Assembly (NCBI RefSeq): GCF_030272615.1
Contig: NC_081406.1
Location: 109,069,283-109,133,282, forward strand
Length of the DNA: 64,000 bases
Source of the DNA: Cryptomeria japonica
Taxonomy: Eukaryota > Streptophyta > Pinopsida > Cupressales > Cupressaceae
Reading direction: 5' to 3'
This document shows, piece by piece, positions 1 to 12,099 of the stretch. Each line of letters opens with the position of its first letter. Position 1 is the stretch's first letter. Below the pieces are notes generated by a model that did not search any database, was not told the DNA's origin, and saw nothing but the letters and a program-made list of their open reading frames with translations. Made by a program: the position numbers and the translations under genes.

Positions 1-1208
1 TCACGGATCAAATCAATTTTAGGAGAGAGACAAGGGGTAGGCATTGATGTTCTAGTAGGAAGAGTAATACTAGGAAAGGTCATATCATCCTTTATCATCA
101 AAGGATCTACATGGGGAATAAACTCTCTAGGAGAAGGATCAACATTACTCTCTAAAGTCTCACTTTTGAGAGGGAGATCTTTGAAAGAGATGTTAACCAT
201 CTTGCTTTGAACTAGGGTATCCTTATGAGTAGAACCAAGTTGAGGAGAGGGAGATGCCTTATTTTTAGAGGGAGAATAATTGAGATTCAAGGAAGGTGAG
301 AAACTATCAAGGGAGTTTTCAATCTTGATTTCATCCCCTTTGGCTAGGGTTCTCTCATGGGATAGAGAATAATCTACACCTTCTTCTAATGGTTCATCCC
401 AAATAGCGAAGTGGTTGAAAGGAATGTTTGAAGTATTGTCAATTTTAGGAGAAGAGATAACATTGTTTATTAATTCCTCATCCTTAGGAGGGAGAGCATC
501 AATAGATGTGTTAAACTCATCCTCTTTCCTCAAAATATGTTCAATATGATCTTTAGGGGAGAGAGAATTAAGGAAATTGCTTATTATTTCATCTTCTTTC
601 TCTAAGGGATGCTTATGGGTAAGACAAACTTTAGGAGAAGGGTAAGCATTTATCATTAATTCCTCATCTCTAGTGGGAATTTTGTTGGAAAAGGAAATGC
701 CATCACTAGGAAATGTAGGGATAATGTCATCTTCTTGTACAAAAGGATCCTCATGAAGGGAGTGTTTTTTAGGAGGAACATGAACATATTTCTCCAAAGA
801 TTCATGCTTAGGAAGGAGATCTTTGAAAGAAGCATTCATAACGTCTTGTTGCACTAACATGCCCCCATTGGAAGGACCAACTTTAGGAGAAAATAAGTCA
901 ATGTCCATCAATACCTTTTCACTTAGAGAGGCATCATGTAGGGAAGGTGAAGTAACATTAAGAAAGGTGTTTATGATATCATTCTCTTCTTCTAGGATAG
1001 CTAAATAGGAAGGGCACATTTTAGGAGAGTTGTCCAGATCACTCTTAAAGTCTTCATCCTTAGAGCATGGGAGAGTCTCAAAGGGATTGGTAGCAACTCT
1101 TTTAGGCACTAAAATGTTGTTATAGATGGAGGGAGGTTCTTTAGGAGAAGGAAAAATTGAAACAAGGGAAGCTAACCCATTATCACATCTATGAAATGAA
1201 TGCATCAT
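1..1208 (-). CDS. Partial open frame in gag position of an LTR retrotransposon, Ser-Pro-Lys repeat protein
   Basis: Reading the minus strand from a pair of ATG codons (1208-1206 and 1205-1203), the frame stays open for 402 codons and leaves the window without a stop. An in-frame TGA lies upstream of the ATGs, so the start is reasonably placed. The product begins MMHSFHRCDNG and is hydrophilic, rich in Ser, Pro, Asp, Glu and Lys. A short motif, SPK or PPK, often preceded by hydrophobic residues, recurs about a dozen times at 20-45 residue spacing. Longer look-alike phrases (for example ASFKDLLPK and ISFKDLPLK) show that the protein grew by internal duplication. No zinc knuckle, protease or reverse transcriptase is visible. 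It lies about 340 bp downstream of the LTR and primer site of the same strand, where gag is expected. It could be gag, an extra ORF before gag, or low-complexity sequence; I do not recognise the family. Confidence 0.55.
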   Translation of the reverse strand, partial: MMHSFHRCDNGLASLVSIFPSPKEPPSIYNNILVPKRVATNPFETLPCSKDEDFKSDLDNSPKMCPSYLAILEEENDIINTFLNVTSPSLHDASLSEKVLMDIDLFSPKVGPSNGGMLVQQDVMNASFKDLLPKHESLEKYVHVPPKKHSLHEDPFVQEDDIIPTFPSDGISFSNKIPTRDEELMINAYPSPKVCLTHKHPLEKEDEIISNFLNSLSPKDHIEHILRKEDEFNTSIDALPPKDEELINNVISSPKIDNTSNIPFNHFAIWDEPLEEGVDYSLSHERTLAKGDEIKIENSLDSFSPSLNLNYSPSKNKASPSPQLGSTHKDTLVQSKMVNISFKDLPLKSETLESNVDPSPREFIPHVDPLMIKDDMTFPSITLPTRTSMPTPCLSPKIDLIR

Positions 1209-1530
1209 GACATCAATTTTCCTCTTTCAAATGATAACACATGCAAAATAAAAGGAAATGTTTAATTTTAACCAATGAAAGCACTTAGAATGTAGATTTA
1301 GAAAATGAAATTTATGATTCAAATGAGTTCCTAAATCAGATTTGAAATTATTGACCAAAATTAAGCTATCCACAAGTTCAACTTTGAATTGAAAAATTAG
1401 GGTTTTAGCAAAAATTTCCTCTAAATTTTTGAATCTTGCAAGAAATTAAAACTTGTAAATACAAATTTGAATTTGAAATAGTATAAACAATCAAATTTGA
1501 AAACTTAAATCAGAATTAGAGAAGATTGGA

Positions 1531-1549
1531 GTTCACGTCAGGTTCACCA
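1531..1549 (-). other. Primer-binding-site-like sequence next to LTR
   Basis: On the minus strand, TGGTGAACCTGACGTGAAC follows the LTR end after about three bases. Beginning with TGG, the complement of a tRNA 3' CCA, and lying directly inside the LTR, it fits a minus-strand primer-binding site. I could not match it with confidence to a particular tRNA. Confidence 0.5.
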
Positions 1550-1552
1550 AAA

Positions 1553-3215
1553 TGTGTAGGAGAAAAAGTGAAACTAAGCAAACAAACCCTAATCTCACTT
1601 TCAACCACACACTTGTGGAATACGAAAGAGCCTAGAGGTATCACACAATTGGCTACTTATTTTTGTGGAAGAGAGAGCCACGGGATACCTATTAGGATTT
1701 CTATTCCTTTGTTGTAATTGAAAGATAAAATGATGCAAGTTCAATCCCTAACCCCAAAGTGCAAGTATGAACTAATAACAAGATTGCAGAATTGAACTTA
1801 AACAATGGAAAGCTGTAAATACAAGGATAAGACAAGAATGAAAATGCGTACCCGGAGTCAAAATCTAACTGAAAATGTTCGGGACGAGGGCGCGGGCGCC
1901 ACTGTCTTGATTCTGCCCCTGAAACTGCTCCGGAAACTGCTATTTTGTAACCTGAAAAGTTGTCAAAATGCTGAAAACTGCTGTCTGTCAGGAGGACCAG
2001 GGCACCCAACGCCCCTGTCCTGGTAGGACCAGGGCGCCCCACACCCCTGTCCTGGTCTTTTGCTCTGAAACTTGGTGTGAAGTTCTGTCTCGGCCTGCTT
2101 TTCCCGGATCTGCAACTTGCGGCATCGTCCGAATTCCGAAACCTGCACTTATATCTGAAAAGGTGTGGTGGGCGACTATATAGGGTTTTGCCTTAGTCAA
2201 ACCCCCGCTTCGGTGATTTCCACCTCCACGAATAGCCAAGTTGTATTGTAAAAGTAATGTGTGTGCAGACCTTATGTGTGTGCAAGATCCTAGAATGCAA
2301 GTAAGCAAACTAGAGCAACCTAGAAAGTAAACCCTAATTGCTTGTAAATGATAATGTAAATGCTCCAAATCAAGGTGCAAAGTGATCTAAAGCATGAATA
2401 CAAATGATGTAATGAAGCTTATGCAAAGACATGAAAACAACATGAAATCATACCCAACCCCAAGGGAGGGGTACAAGCCAATCTTCAGTCGGTAATCTCC
2501 TATTGCTCTTCAATGTCTTCAAAGCCCTAAATGGATGAATGAAATTGATGAATGCTTGATAGATGGATGTTGAGTGTTGTTGAAGTCTTCAAAGATCTGC
2601 TCTTTCGCTGCATAGAAGGTTCCTGGAAAGCCAAAATTTTGGATCCTTTCAAATGAAGAAAGAGAGCTCTTATATATGAAACCCTAGGTCGTAATTTCAA
2701 CTTTTGGCCGACCTAGAGATTGAATATGCCACCAATTTTTGGGGTTAAGATTTATTTTATGATTGGATCGCGCTCCTAAAATTTCGAGAAAAATGTCCAG
2801 GACCATGTGTACTCCGGGCGCCATGGTCCTCTCCGGGCGCCATGGTCCGGACAACTTTTCACCAAATTTTCAGGGTCGTTGGATATGATGATTTTAGAGA
2901 GAATCCCAAATTTATAGGTGATTTCGAGATGTTTTGACCCCCAAAACCAAGCCCCCAAGTTCAAAATAGGACCTAATTAGGGTTTTTGATTAAATGATGT
3001 ATTGGAGAAATAAAATGAAAAAGGGCACACTTTAATGAAAGGGCCCAACTTTATGATGTGGCCGATGATGAAATAGAACCTTAGACCTAATTAATTTAAT
3101 TAATTAAGTGCTAAAGGGGAAATGCAATGCAAAATGCAAAATGCGCCAAGGCGGGTGCTAAACTAGGTGTGAAATTGTACCACCCTAGCAAGTGCGTACA
3201 ATTTACGACGCTACA
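1553..3215 (-). mobile_element. 5' LTR of a minus-strand LTR retrotransposon
   Basis: On the minus strand the segment starts TGTAGCGTCGTAAATTGTAC and ends CCTACACA, giving the TG...CA ends of an LTR about 1.66 kb long. A TATA box lies inside it, and a primer-site-like sequence and a long open frame follow it on the same strand. Inside are short GC-rich duplications built on GGGCGCC (around 1,985-2,060 and 2,810-2,850). The partner LTR and the target duplication lie outside the window, so the borders rest on the terminal motifs only. The LTR abuts sequence that reads as part of another, plus-strand element, which suggests it inserted into that element. Confidence 0.65.
2669..2676 (-). promoter_or_regulatory. 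TATA box of the LTR promoter
   Basis: CATATATAAGAGCTC on the minus strand is a good plant TATA context, about 540 bp inside the LTR start. It would place transcription start near 2,640. This is the most convincing TATA in the LTR. Confidence 0.5.
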
Positions 3216-3994
3216 AATTGTTTTTATGTGTTCTAAGTCTTCTTGTCATGAAAATTAAAACATCTTGCAAGTTACAAATCAACCAATACAACAATCAGTT
3301 CAAAACAAAGAGCAAAAAGCAACCTTAGAGAAAGGAGAATTTCCAAATCTAACTAGCACCCTTGGAAGGGGTATCAAATCTTCAACTATCTTAGGATAAT
3401 ATTTCATCCAACAACATTAAGGAGTATCAATTAAAGTGATCAAAGGTTCTACCATCCAAATCCTATCAAAACCAATACCTAGTTAGGTTCTCAAGTTGTC
3501 AAATTCAGTTTCTATATCATGAAACCGGATCCATATCATTTGACACACTTTGTCATGGGGGTGAATCAAACTAAACCTCTACTTGACAAGTAGGCTTGAG
3601 TATCAAAATGAAGTATCCATATCAACCAATAACACCAACACTTTTATCACTCGTATGACCATCCCTTATTATTTGCAAAAGAAGAATATTATTCAAAGGA
3701 AATGAGTCCTATCCTAAATCAAGATCAAGATATCATGGCTCTCCAATATAATTCCATTTTTTATCAAGATCCCACCTATCAAGACTCTTATGATGATCCC
3801 CTAAGATTTTGGTATTCCATCCACAATGATCCCCTTTTATCTTAAGAGCAAGGTCCCATTCCACATCCACCTCCTAAGCAGGAGCATGATATCCATTCCA
3901 TCTCCTTCACTAATCTAATTAAAAATCAAGAGGAAAGCACAAACTCAAATGATCCTACTCTAAGTCAAGATCAAGATCAAGGAATCCTTTCGTC

Positions 3995-4200
3995 CAACTC
4001 CATTTTAGGTACTTTCATTCCAAAGTCAAACTCTTCATCCTCCAAATCTATCTTAGGTCCTTTCATTCCAAAGTCAAACTCTTCATCCTCCAAATCCTTT
4101 TTAGGTCCTTTCATTCCAAAGCCAAACTCTTCATCCTCCAAATCCATTTTAGGTCCTTTCATTCCAAAGTCAAACTCTCCATCCCTTCCATCCATCTTGG
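3995..4200. repeat. 48-bp tandem repeat, about 4 copies
   Basis: A unit resembling TTAGGTCCTTTCATTCCAAA plus a TCATCC-containing half repeats every 48 bp about four times. Because 48 is divisible by three, the minus strand stays open across it and would encode a 16-residue repeat with the core EEFDFGMKGPK. The resulting 72-codon frame is closed by a stop just upstream and is probably not a gene. Confidence 0.75.
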
Positions 4201-5514
4201 GTCCTTACCTCCCTCCATCCACCAATCCATCACCTCAAATGATCCATAAGAAAGATCAACAAAGGCACACATCTTTGAAATTCTTTCAACCATCTATCTA
4301 AACATCTTTCTAAAACTATTCTTCCATCATTTCCTTTATCTATTTTGGGTCCTTATGTCCCAAAATTCAATTTTCCTTTATCTCTTCATCACTTCTCGAG
4401 TTGTGTACCAACACTCATCTTGAATACATTTCCATCTATCCTCGCACAAATCTTCAAACATTCTATCTATTATCCAACACCTCTTTTCTATCCTTCCATC
4501 CCTTTTATTCAATCATTTTCATAAATTCATCATTTGTGAAATAGGCATTTGTGTCATTTTGTCACATGCTTGGCCATGCTTGAATCTCATGTTCAGTCCT
4601 TTTCCTAGATATTTATTCATGAAATACTTTATAATCCAAGGTTGTTCATCTTTAACATTTTATTTTGGTTGGGATACACACTCAATCCAGAAAAGAACCA
4701 CTTATCGTATCTTGGTACGGACATCTTTTGATTACTATATCTCATATACTTAATAAATTACTCTAAATCATTGTGATCTCTTAGTCGAAGACATGCTTAG
4801 TGAAAAATCTAAAATTTTGCTTCAGCGCCACTACAATTATTAGACCCATGCAAGTTTCATTACTTACAAGCCAATGCAATCAAAATAAGAAAAGAAAAAG
4901 ACAATATCAAAATATCAAAAGCATCGGCAAGAAAAGAAATAGCAAAAAAATGCAAAGAAATGACATATCAAAATTCTTGGCTATGGGAGCATGCAAGTAA
5001 CTCCATTGGGGCTATAGACGCCTGACTAGAAATGGAGAAATATTTGTGATATTGCAACGATACCCTCGTCGGAGCTATGGACGCTTGCTGGCAGCGAGGC
5101 TCTATCCAGGATGCTTTTGAATTTAGGGTAACTCATGTAGCTAGCCATGTTGGATTATGAAGATTACGATGATCTTATGAGTCAAAATGAACTCAATTGG
5201 ACACACCTTGGTAATCAAAGAATAAGTACCTTGATCTAGTTTGGGATTCTTCTTCCCTTTTGAGTCTACTTCCTAGTTGCTAGATATGTTCGGTTGAATT
5301 TTTCCGGAGGTTCTCGGTGTGGGTTGGGTCTCTATCTTTGAAAAGTTCCGGAACACTTATTCGGGTGGTGCTAGATGTTGTGACAATCTTACACATTTCC
5401 TTTTTGCAAATGGAAACCTCTATGCTTGGGGACAAAGTTCATCCACTCTATTCTTCATACCACATCTCCCTTTATCCTTCCTCCAATATCCATTACCCTA
5501 TCTAAATTCATCCA

Positions 5515-5900
5515 GTGCTATCAATGATTTTGCTTCACTTTATCCATACCATCTATCCTATCTATTCATTGCTTCTATCATCCAGTGCTATCTACAATCT
5601 TGCTTCACTTTATCTATATGATATATCCTATCTATTCATTGCTTCTATCATCCATTGCTATCTACAATCTTGCTTCACTTTATCCATACCATCTATCCTA
5701 TCTATTCATTGCTTCTATCATCCAGTGCTATTAATTATTTTGCTTCACTTTATCCATACCATCTATCCTATCTATTCATTACTTACATCATCCAGTGCTA
5801 TCTATGATCTTGCTTCACCTTATCCATACCCTCTAGTCCATATCCCTTATCCTATCTATTCATTGCTTCTATCATCCCTCACTATCTATAATCTTGTTTC
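5515..5900. repeat. 70-bp tandem repeat, five to six copies
   Basis: Units begin GTGCTATCTACAATCTTGCT and end CTATCATCCA. Copies start near 5,515, 5,585, 5,655, 5,725 and 5,795, the last being longer and followed by a decayed partial copy. Since 70 is not a multiple of three, successive copies are read in different frames, so the long open frames across it are not evidence of a gene. Confidence 0.85.
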
Positions 5901-8431
5901 TCCTATCCATATCCTCTCTCCATCCATATCCTCTTTTCCATCCTCGATCTTGATCAAAACTAAGTATAAAAACATGATTTGAGAATGCTCTTGACATTTC
6001 TCCTCATAAGCTATCTTATTATTTCTCCTATCCATTTCTACCTCAATGGTTCAGTCATCCATTCATAATATTCCTTGTCTTTCTATACATTGGGGTAACC
6101 AAATACATCTTTCTTCTAATCCAAACATTCTACAAAATAAAAATTGTCTAAAAACAACTAAAAATTGGTAAAATCAAATAAACATTAAAAATCAAAGGAT
6201 GAACGCATGGCCCATCCATCAAATCAACAACAGGAAAACTCTCAAAGTCTGCAATCAAACTAATCACATGTCTTGTTAATCAATTCATCACTCGAAATCT
6301 ATCAACAACAACATGTCTTATACAAGGATAGGTACACTCGAACCCAAATAGATCGGTCTTATACGTGGTACTTACTCTTTGAAACCAGAAATTTCTATCA
6401 ATCATCGAGTCTTGTTAATAAATCCATCTATCAAAATCAACATCAATGGATCAACATGTATTATATAGGGATAGGTATCCTTGAAACTAGACAGATCGGT
6501 CTTATATGAGGTACTCACTTTCTTGAAACCAGACATTCTTATCAATCATTGAACAAATCAAAACAATGATATAGATTAGTATGATGATTGGATTTTGTTC
6601 TAGTTAGCCTTATCTTTATCAGTTGATGGCAGTACATGTTTCATCTTTCAAAAAATCAAAAACCATAAAAAAGTGCAATAAAAACAAGTGGCAAAAACCT
6701 GGCAACAGGCGCTATTTGTGAGAAAGCAACTCCTCTATCTACTGGTACTCACACCACATCTTTGGCTCCATCTGATCTAAACCAATGGCCATCACAAATC
6801 ACTTATACACACAACATTATCCTGGACATACTTAGCGTAGTCACTATCCCTGATTATCTAAATCAGTTATTTGAATCATATCCCACCATGGCTTGGTGAT
6901 CAGTGTACATATCCATATCAAAGTAGTATCGACAATAAGGGGTAAAATCTTGACCTCGCTAGGGGCATTTTGCCTTGAGGGTTTTAGACATCAGGCCAAA
7001 CACATAGCTTAACAACAAGGATCAAGATAACCCACCATGATAATGACAATGCAAGAAGGCTAGACATCATGGAATTGACCTAACTAGAACTGAACAACAT
7101 ATCTATTTGCAAGATGTTTCACTTGACAAGAATACATTTCCAATAACATGCATGCTTACTTATGGTTGTTTATTTTTGCTTATCATAGCTCCTAAGTGAC
7201 TCAAGGAGGTTTCAAAGACTAGAGAAGCAAGGAAGGAATGCGATTTTTTTTGTCTACTGTTTGGGAGTGAATCCATCTACTATGCAAATTTGCCTTACGA
7301 TGTGATCAAGAAACACATCACTGAAGACATTTCAGATTTGTACGGGACTAAGGTTAACTCTTGTTTGTTTTACACAAGAAACATTCATGTTATCTTGGTT
7401 CAATTATACCTCAACACTTGTATTGTCTTGCAATATCAAAATCCATGTAAGTTATACTCAGGTCCTTATGGTTCAATTATACCATAACACTTGTATCAAC
7501 TTTCAACAAATCAAGGCTCGATGATGAAATAAGGAAGCACCGACAATTTGATAAAAAAATGATGACAACACTTGGGAATGAGAATGCATTAGTATCATTT
7601 CATTATCATTATCATATTAAATCTTGCATTAGGTTGTACATCATTTTCATTATCTATTAGTGTCATTTATTATTTTTAAGTTTCAATTAGGTTGCATATC
7701 ATTCTCATCTCTAAACTTGCATTAGGTTGCATATCATTATCATGTTAATCTTGCATTAGGTTGCATATCATCATCATGTTAATATTATATTTAGGTGCAT
7801 TCGTATTATCGTTTTCCACTTACATTCGATTGCATTATCATTCTCATATCACATTATAGTTGCATTTTCCGACCATATCATCATCATTTCCATATCATTG
7901 TAAGTGCATTACATCTCATTTTCACAATACATCTCAAATCATGCATATCATTATCCATCTCATTTTCACAATACATTTCACATTTCACATCATATCATAT
8001 TAAAACATGTGACATTCTAGATTGCATTATCCAAGGCACACAAAAGCACAAAAACATGTTAGAAACATCTGCAATAATCAAATCCAACCATCATCTGCAT
8101 ATCACCTTCTAAACATATAGTATCATTACAATCATCATATAAGCATGTAAATCATAAATATAAAAAATACACACATCACATCATCTGCAAAAGTCATCAA
8201 AAGCATATCATATAACTCATCGACATCAAAATAACTGCATCCATATCATATCATCATGCACATGTGTGACCACATGCTAATCCAAAGGAAAATCAACGAT
8301 ACAATCAGAACCAATCGTCAGTTAGAACAAATAAATTTCCAAAGTCCCTGGCTATCATATCAATAACAAAGTCTATGAATCAAGCAACATATCGATAATC
8401 AATCAATTCAAGTGCCATATCAAAAATTATA

Positions 8432-8705
8432 TTGAATCAGGACCCATATCAAATCAAGACCCATATCAAATCAGAACCCATATCGAATCAAAACCTATAT
8501 CAAATCAAGACCCATATCCAATCGATACCCATATCGAATCAGGACCCATATGGAATCAAGACCCATATGGAATCAAGACCCATATCGAATCACGACCCAT
8601 ATCGAATCATGACCCATATCGAATTAGGACCCATATCGAATCAAGACCCATATCGACCTTTGACCCATATCAACCTTTGAAACATATCGACACTTGACCC
8701 ATATC
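8432..8705. repeat. 17-bp tandem repeat, about 16 copies
   Basis: The unit is close to GACCCATATCGAATCAA, repeated with single-base changes, for example CAAATCA or GGAATCA in place of CGAATCA. It is a minisatellite in the 3' non-coding part of the LTR element. There are no spacers, so it is not a CRISPR array. Confidence 0.85.
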
Positions 8706-9121
8706 AATAATCAAGATTCATACCAACATGACCTCGGTGGACATGCGGGGCATGTACCCGCTATGCCCACATTAGTCTTCCTCATTTCTTCAATATTATT
8801 TTTAAAATTTATCAGTAGATAAATATCAAAAAATTTTAAAATTCAAAAAATTTAAATCATCCAAACTTTTGAAAATCGTCCTGCATTGCTTCACTGCCTC
8901 GAAAATCATATTTTTTCTCAATTTATCTCCTGAGGGGGCATATCGACATTAATTTCACATCAGTCTCATATCGACACCAACTTCATATCAACTTTTCATA
9001 TCAAATCAATTCTTCATATATGGGGCATCATATCAACAATTCTGGCAACAACATCATATCAGAAATTTTTGATGACATATAGACATTTTATTTGAATCAA
9101 CATGTGGTCACACGTTAACTC

Positions 9122-9135
9122 AAAGAGGGGCAAAA
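9122..9135 (+). other. Polypurine tract before 3' LTR
   Basis: AAAGAGGGGCAAAA lies immediately before TGTAGACACC. The same arrangement appears inverted at 60,834-60,850, next to another TGTAGACACC, which supports reading both as polypurine tract plus LTR start. Confidence 0.65.
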
Positions 9136-10564
9136 TGTAGACACCTAAAACTAGCACAACTATTTAAATGGATTTTATGGATTTAATCATCATTAAATCA
9201 CCTATTAATTAAATTAAGATTTAATTAATATCCCTATTCTTCTAATCGCCTATTAATTAAATTAAGATTTAATTAATATACCCTTCTTCTATCTAAGTCA
9301 TTTAATTAATAACACCCCTTCTAGCCATTTTAATTAAATTCACATTTAATTAAAAATATCAATTGATTCCCTTTCCCATTTTAATTAAATCTATATTTAA
9401 TTAAAATCCCTTTGCATCTAAATAAATCAAAATTTATTTGTAAATCCCCCCACTTGCAAAATCCTACCAATGCAAGTTGCATCCCTTTTGGCTAAATTAA
9501 ATTATTTTAATTTAACTAAAAAATATATTTTGCCTCATCCACTTGTAAAATCCTACATATCCCACTTGCCCCCTAATCATCCTTCTAGAAGCTATCTAAT
9601 CCCTTCATTATCCTACTTTATCCATTTTGTTTCTTCCTAGGTTGCTCACACATGTGTGAGCACATATCCCCTTCTCCCAAGATGGGACCACACTTGTGGG
9701 ACCACATTGAATTTTCATCCCACTCCCCTTTGTGACACTTGTCACAAGACTAAGCTTACAAATTTGGGACCACACTTGTGGGACCCCATTGATCCTCACC
9801 CTCTCCCCTTTGTGACATTTGTCACAAGGCTAAGCCTTTCAACCTGGGACCACTTTCCTCCTTCAATCTTGACCCTTGATTGGTCATCAATCTTGGCCAT
9901 CCATTTCTAAACCTTCAACTCTATAAATTGAGCCCTTATCTCTTATCAAAAATCCACTTTTTATGTATTCTTATTATAGTTATTTTGCAGGTTATCAAGG
10001 AGCTCTCATTGTGCTTCTCTCAAGCATTAGGCCATTTAATTGCATCATATCTAGATTCTATCATATGTTAGATTAATCATTTAGATTAAATGCACATCAT
10101 TTCATAACATTATCATCTTCATCTTAGCTTAATTAGATCACATAATCCTTCAATTTGGAAAAACACCCCCATTTTACATATCATCTTCATATCCATTGTT
10201 TCAATCATTTAATCAACTAGGATCTTACTTGCATCCATTTTGATTCTAGTTTATCATTCAAATCTCATTCTCTAGGTTGTCATCTTGAGGATCAAGTGCT
10301 CTTCCAAGTGTGAATCTTAGAGATCTTTAGAGATACAGGAAAATGAGGCAATTTCAGAGTTTTTAATCTATTCACGTGTTTTGATTTCTAACATCTAATG
10401 CAATGCTTCATTGGTGTGTTTGAAGTGTTTTTCCCTCTTGTAGGTTTATACCACATTTTAGGCATACAATTATCACTGTTGATCCCCTTTTCAGTCATGC
10501 GGCTTCTAAAGGATTCCATGACCTATTCATATTACCCTATGACAACTCCTGTATGGACCCCAAC
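9136..10564 (+). mobile_element. 3' LTR of the plus-strand LTR retrotransposon
   Basis: It starts TGTAGACACCTAAAAC after the polypurine tract. The first 800 bp (U3) contain repeated TTAATTAAATTAAGATTTAA blocks and duplicated phrases with ACACTTGTGGGACC (near 9,690 and 9,775). A TATA box lies at 9,922-9,928. The right border is inferred from ...GGACCCCAACACA near 10,565, where LINE sequence begins; it could be off by tens of bases. Confidence 0.55.
9922..9928 (+). promoter_or_regulatory. TATA box in 3' LTR
   Basis: TATAAAT within CTCTATAAATTGAGCCC lies about 790 bp into the LTR, a usual place for the U3 promoter of plant LTR elements. Confidence 0.4.
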
Positions 10565-10864
10565 ACAATGTTGTTAGAGATCCACTTGGTAGAATTAGAC
10601 TAGCATTATGAGTCTAGTGCTAGTGATTATTTTATTAGGGAGGAGAAGCTTACATAACAAAACAACAACAATGTAGGTAGGGAAAAGGATGATGATGTGA
10701 TAATCCTTATTGGGAATGGACTAGTCTCTAAGATTAAGAGGAAGAGAGGAAGGCTTAAAATTAAAGATTCACTCTACCTAAGAAAAAGGACAATGACAAA
10801 GAGTTCCCTAAATGCTTTGACAACTTTAAGGCTACCATGGACACCTTTAATTAATGTGGCCTAT

Positions 10865-11660
10865 GGAGTTAAATTGTATATCTTGGAATGTAAGGGGACT
10901 TGAATCCCCAAACATGAAACATTTGGTCAAGAGATTCTTAAATAAACATAAGAAATATGATACATTATGATTTTGCAAGAGGTAAAGGCCTCTAACTTTA
11001 CCTTGGATGTTAATCTCAGGTTCATATGGAAAGATGCATTTCACTTTACCACCAAGAATACTAGAGACAAAGGTGGAGTTGTCATCTCGCTCAATAGTAA
11101 ATGGGGTAATTTGAGTACTAATAATGGAGTTTCCTCTTGTAATAGGGTAGTTTGAGTCTTTGTTAATGATAAGGACTCCAAATTTGGAGTATGTTCTTTG
11201 TATGCCCCTAATGATTATAGAGAGAGAATATACCTATGAAGTTGGCTATCCACCCTCCCTGAAGTGTTGTGGATCATATGAGGGGATTTTAATATGATTG
11301 AACATCATGAAGACAAGCTAAGGGGGTTGGATCCGGGATGGAAGAGTAGTGAAAAGCTTTACTTGAACGTGATGAAAGAAAAGATTCATTTATTTGATCC
11401 CCTTGAAGGAAAAAATAATGGTTACAAGTCTATTTGATATAATTAGTGTAACTACAAATAAGGGAGGAAGATAATTTATTGTAGGCTCAATAGATTCTAT
11501 ACCAATAAAGATTTCTTCTCTTTCGATCAAAATGATAATGGTACCAAGGTTAGGGTGTGTCCCTACACCCTCTCAAATCACCACCCTATTAAAGCTCCGA
11601 TCTCCATGAATTTAGTTGTGCTAGTAAGCCTTCTCTTAGAAAGGATAACTTCATCCTTAA
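10865..11660 (+). pseudogene. LINE ORF2, AP-endonuclease domain (broken)
   Basis: Across shifting frames one can read SWNVRGLESPN (the usual start of a LINE endonuclease), LQEVKAS (catalytic Glu of the LQE motif), GGVVIS, a VCSLYAPND stretch, GDFNMIEHHEDK (the GDFN motif) and SNHHPI (the terminal catalytic His). In the family these residues form the Mg-dependent nuclease that nicks target DNA. Stops and frameshifts occur every 50-150 bp, so no endonuclease can be made from it. Confidence 0.75.
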
Positions 11661-12099
11661 TACTGGTCTCTTGAAGGATCAAGACATTATGCATATGATT
11701 TATATAATTAGGCAAGTTTATAAATGGGATTACAACCTTCCATTTGTCATTAACAAATAGAACAAAAATATCAATAGTTGGAGAACACTCTTACAAATTG
11801 TGGGCAAGAAGGCTAAGGATGAGAGGAGGTTGGAGAAAGAGTTCATGTATAACCCTCTCTTTCCTATGTCCTATACCCAATCAAACCCTTTTAATCATAC
11901 TATCTCTGATTCGTTGGCTCGTACTAGAGACCAACTTAGAAAATTATAGACCAAGAAGATTCAAGGGATGAAAGTAAGAGCCAGAATCAATTGGCTACAA
12001 TAGGGAGATAAGGGTTCCAATTTTTTTTTAACTTGTTGAGACAAATGGAATATAAAGAGAGGATAGATAGAGTTTGGGAGGAAGACAGAGAATTGGTTG

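Larger units (their letters stand above)
3216..9135 (+). mobile_element. Non-coding 3' internal region of a plus-strand LTR retrotransposon, no gag/pol seen
   Basis: This 5.9-kb AT-rich stretch has no protein I can recognise in any frame. It ends in a polypurine tract, AAAGAGGGGCAAAA (9,122-9,135), directly followed by TGTAGACACC, so it is read as the region between pol and the 3' LTR of a plus-strand element. Its 5' part is missing, apparently because the minus-strand LTR element ending at 3,215 sits there. It holds three tandem repeat blocks (48, 70 and 17 bp units, listed separately) and blocks of ATATC/CATATCA-rich simple sequence from about 7,560 to 9,070. Short open frames here are repeat-driven and are not called. 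Confidence 0.5.

Noticed and set aside
1701-2380. Overlapping minus-strand frames of 113 and 130 codons in the LTR
   Set aside because: They lie in the R/U5 part of an LTR, overlap each other and are not conserved in character; no known protein is readable.
3977-4195. 72-codon minus-strand repeat protein with EEFDFGMKGPK units
   Set aside because: The frame exists only because the repeat is 48 bp long; an in-frame stop lies just upstream and there is no promoter or continuation.
5515-5982. 155-codon frame across the 70-bp repeats
   Set aside because: The repeat length shifts frame at each unit and the frame needs a GTG start; it is an artefact of simple, stop-poor sequence.
8432-8705. Possible CRISPR-like array (17-bp repeats)
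   Set aside because: Repeats are contiguous without unique spacers and the DNA is eukaryotic; it is a minisatellite.
8755-8790. Possible tRNA-like stem (GCGGGGCATGTACCCGC)
   Set aside because: One short stem only, with no cloverleaf, T-loop or anticodon arm.
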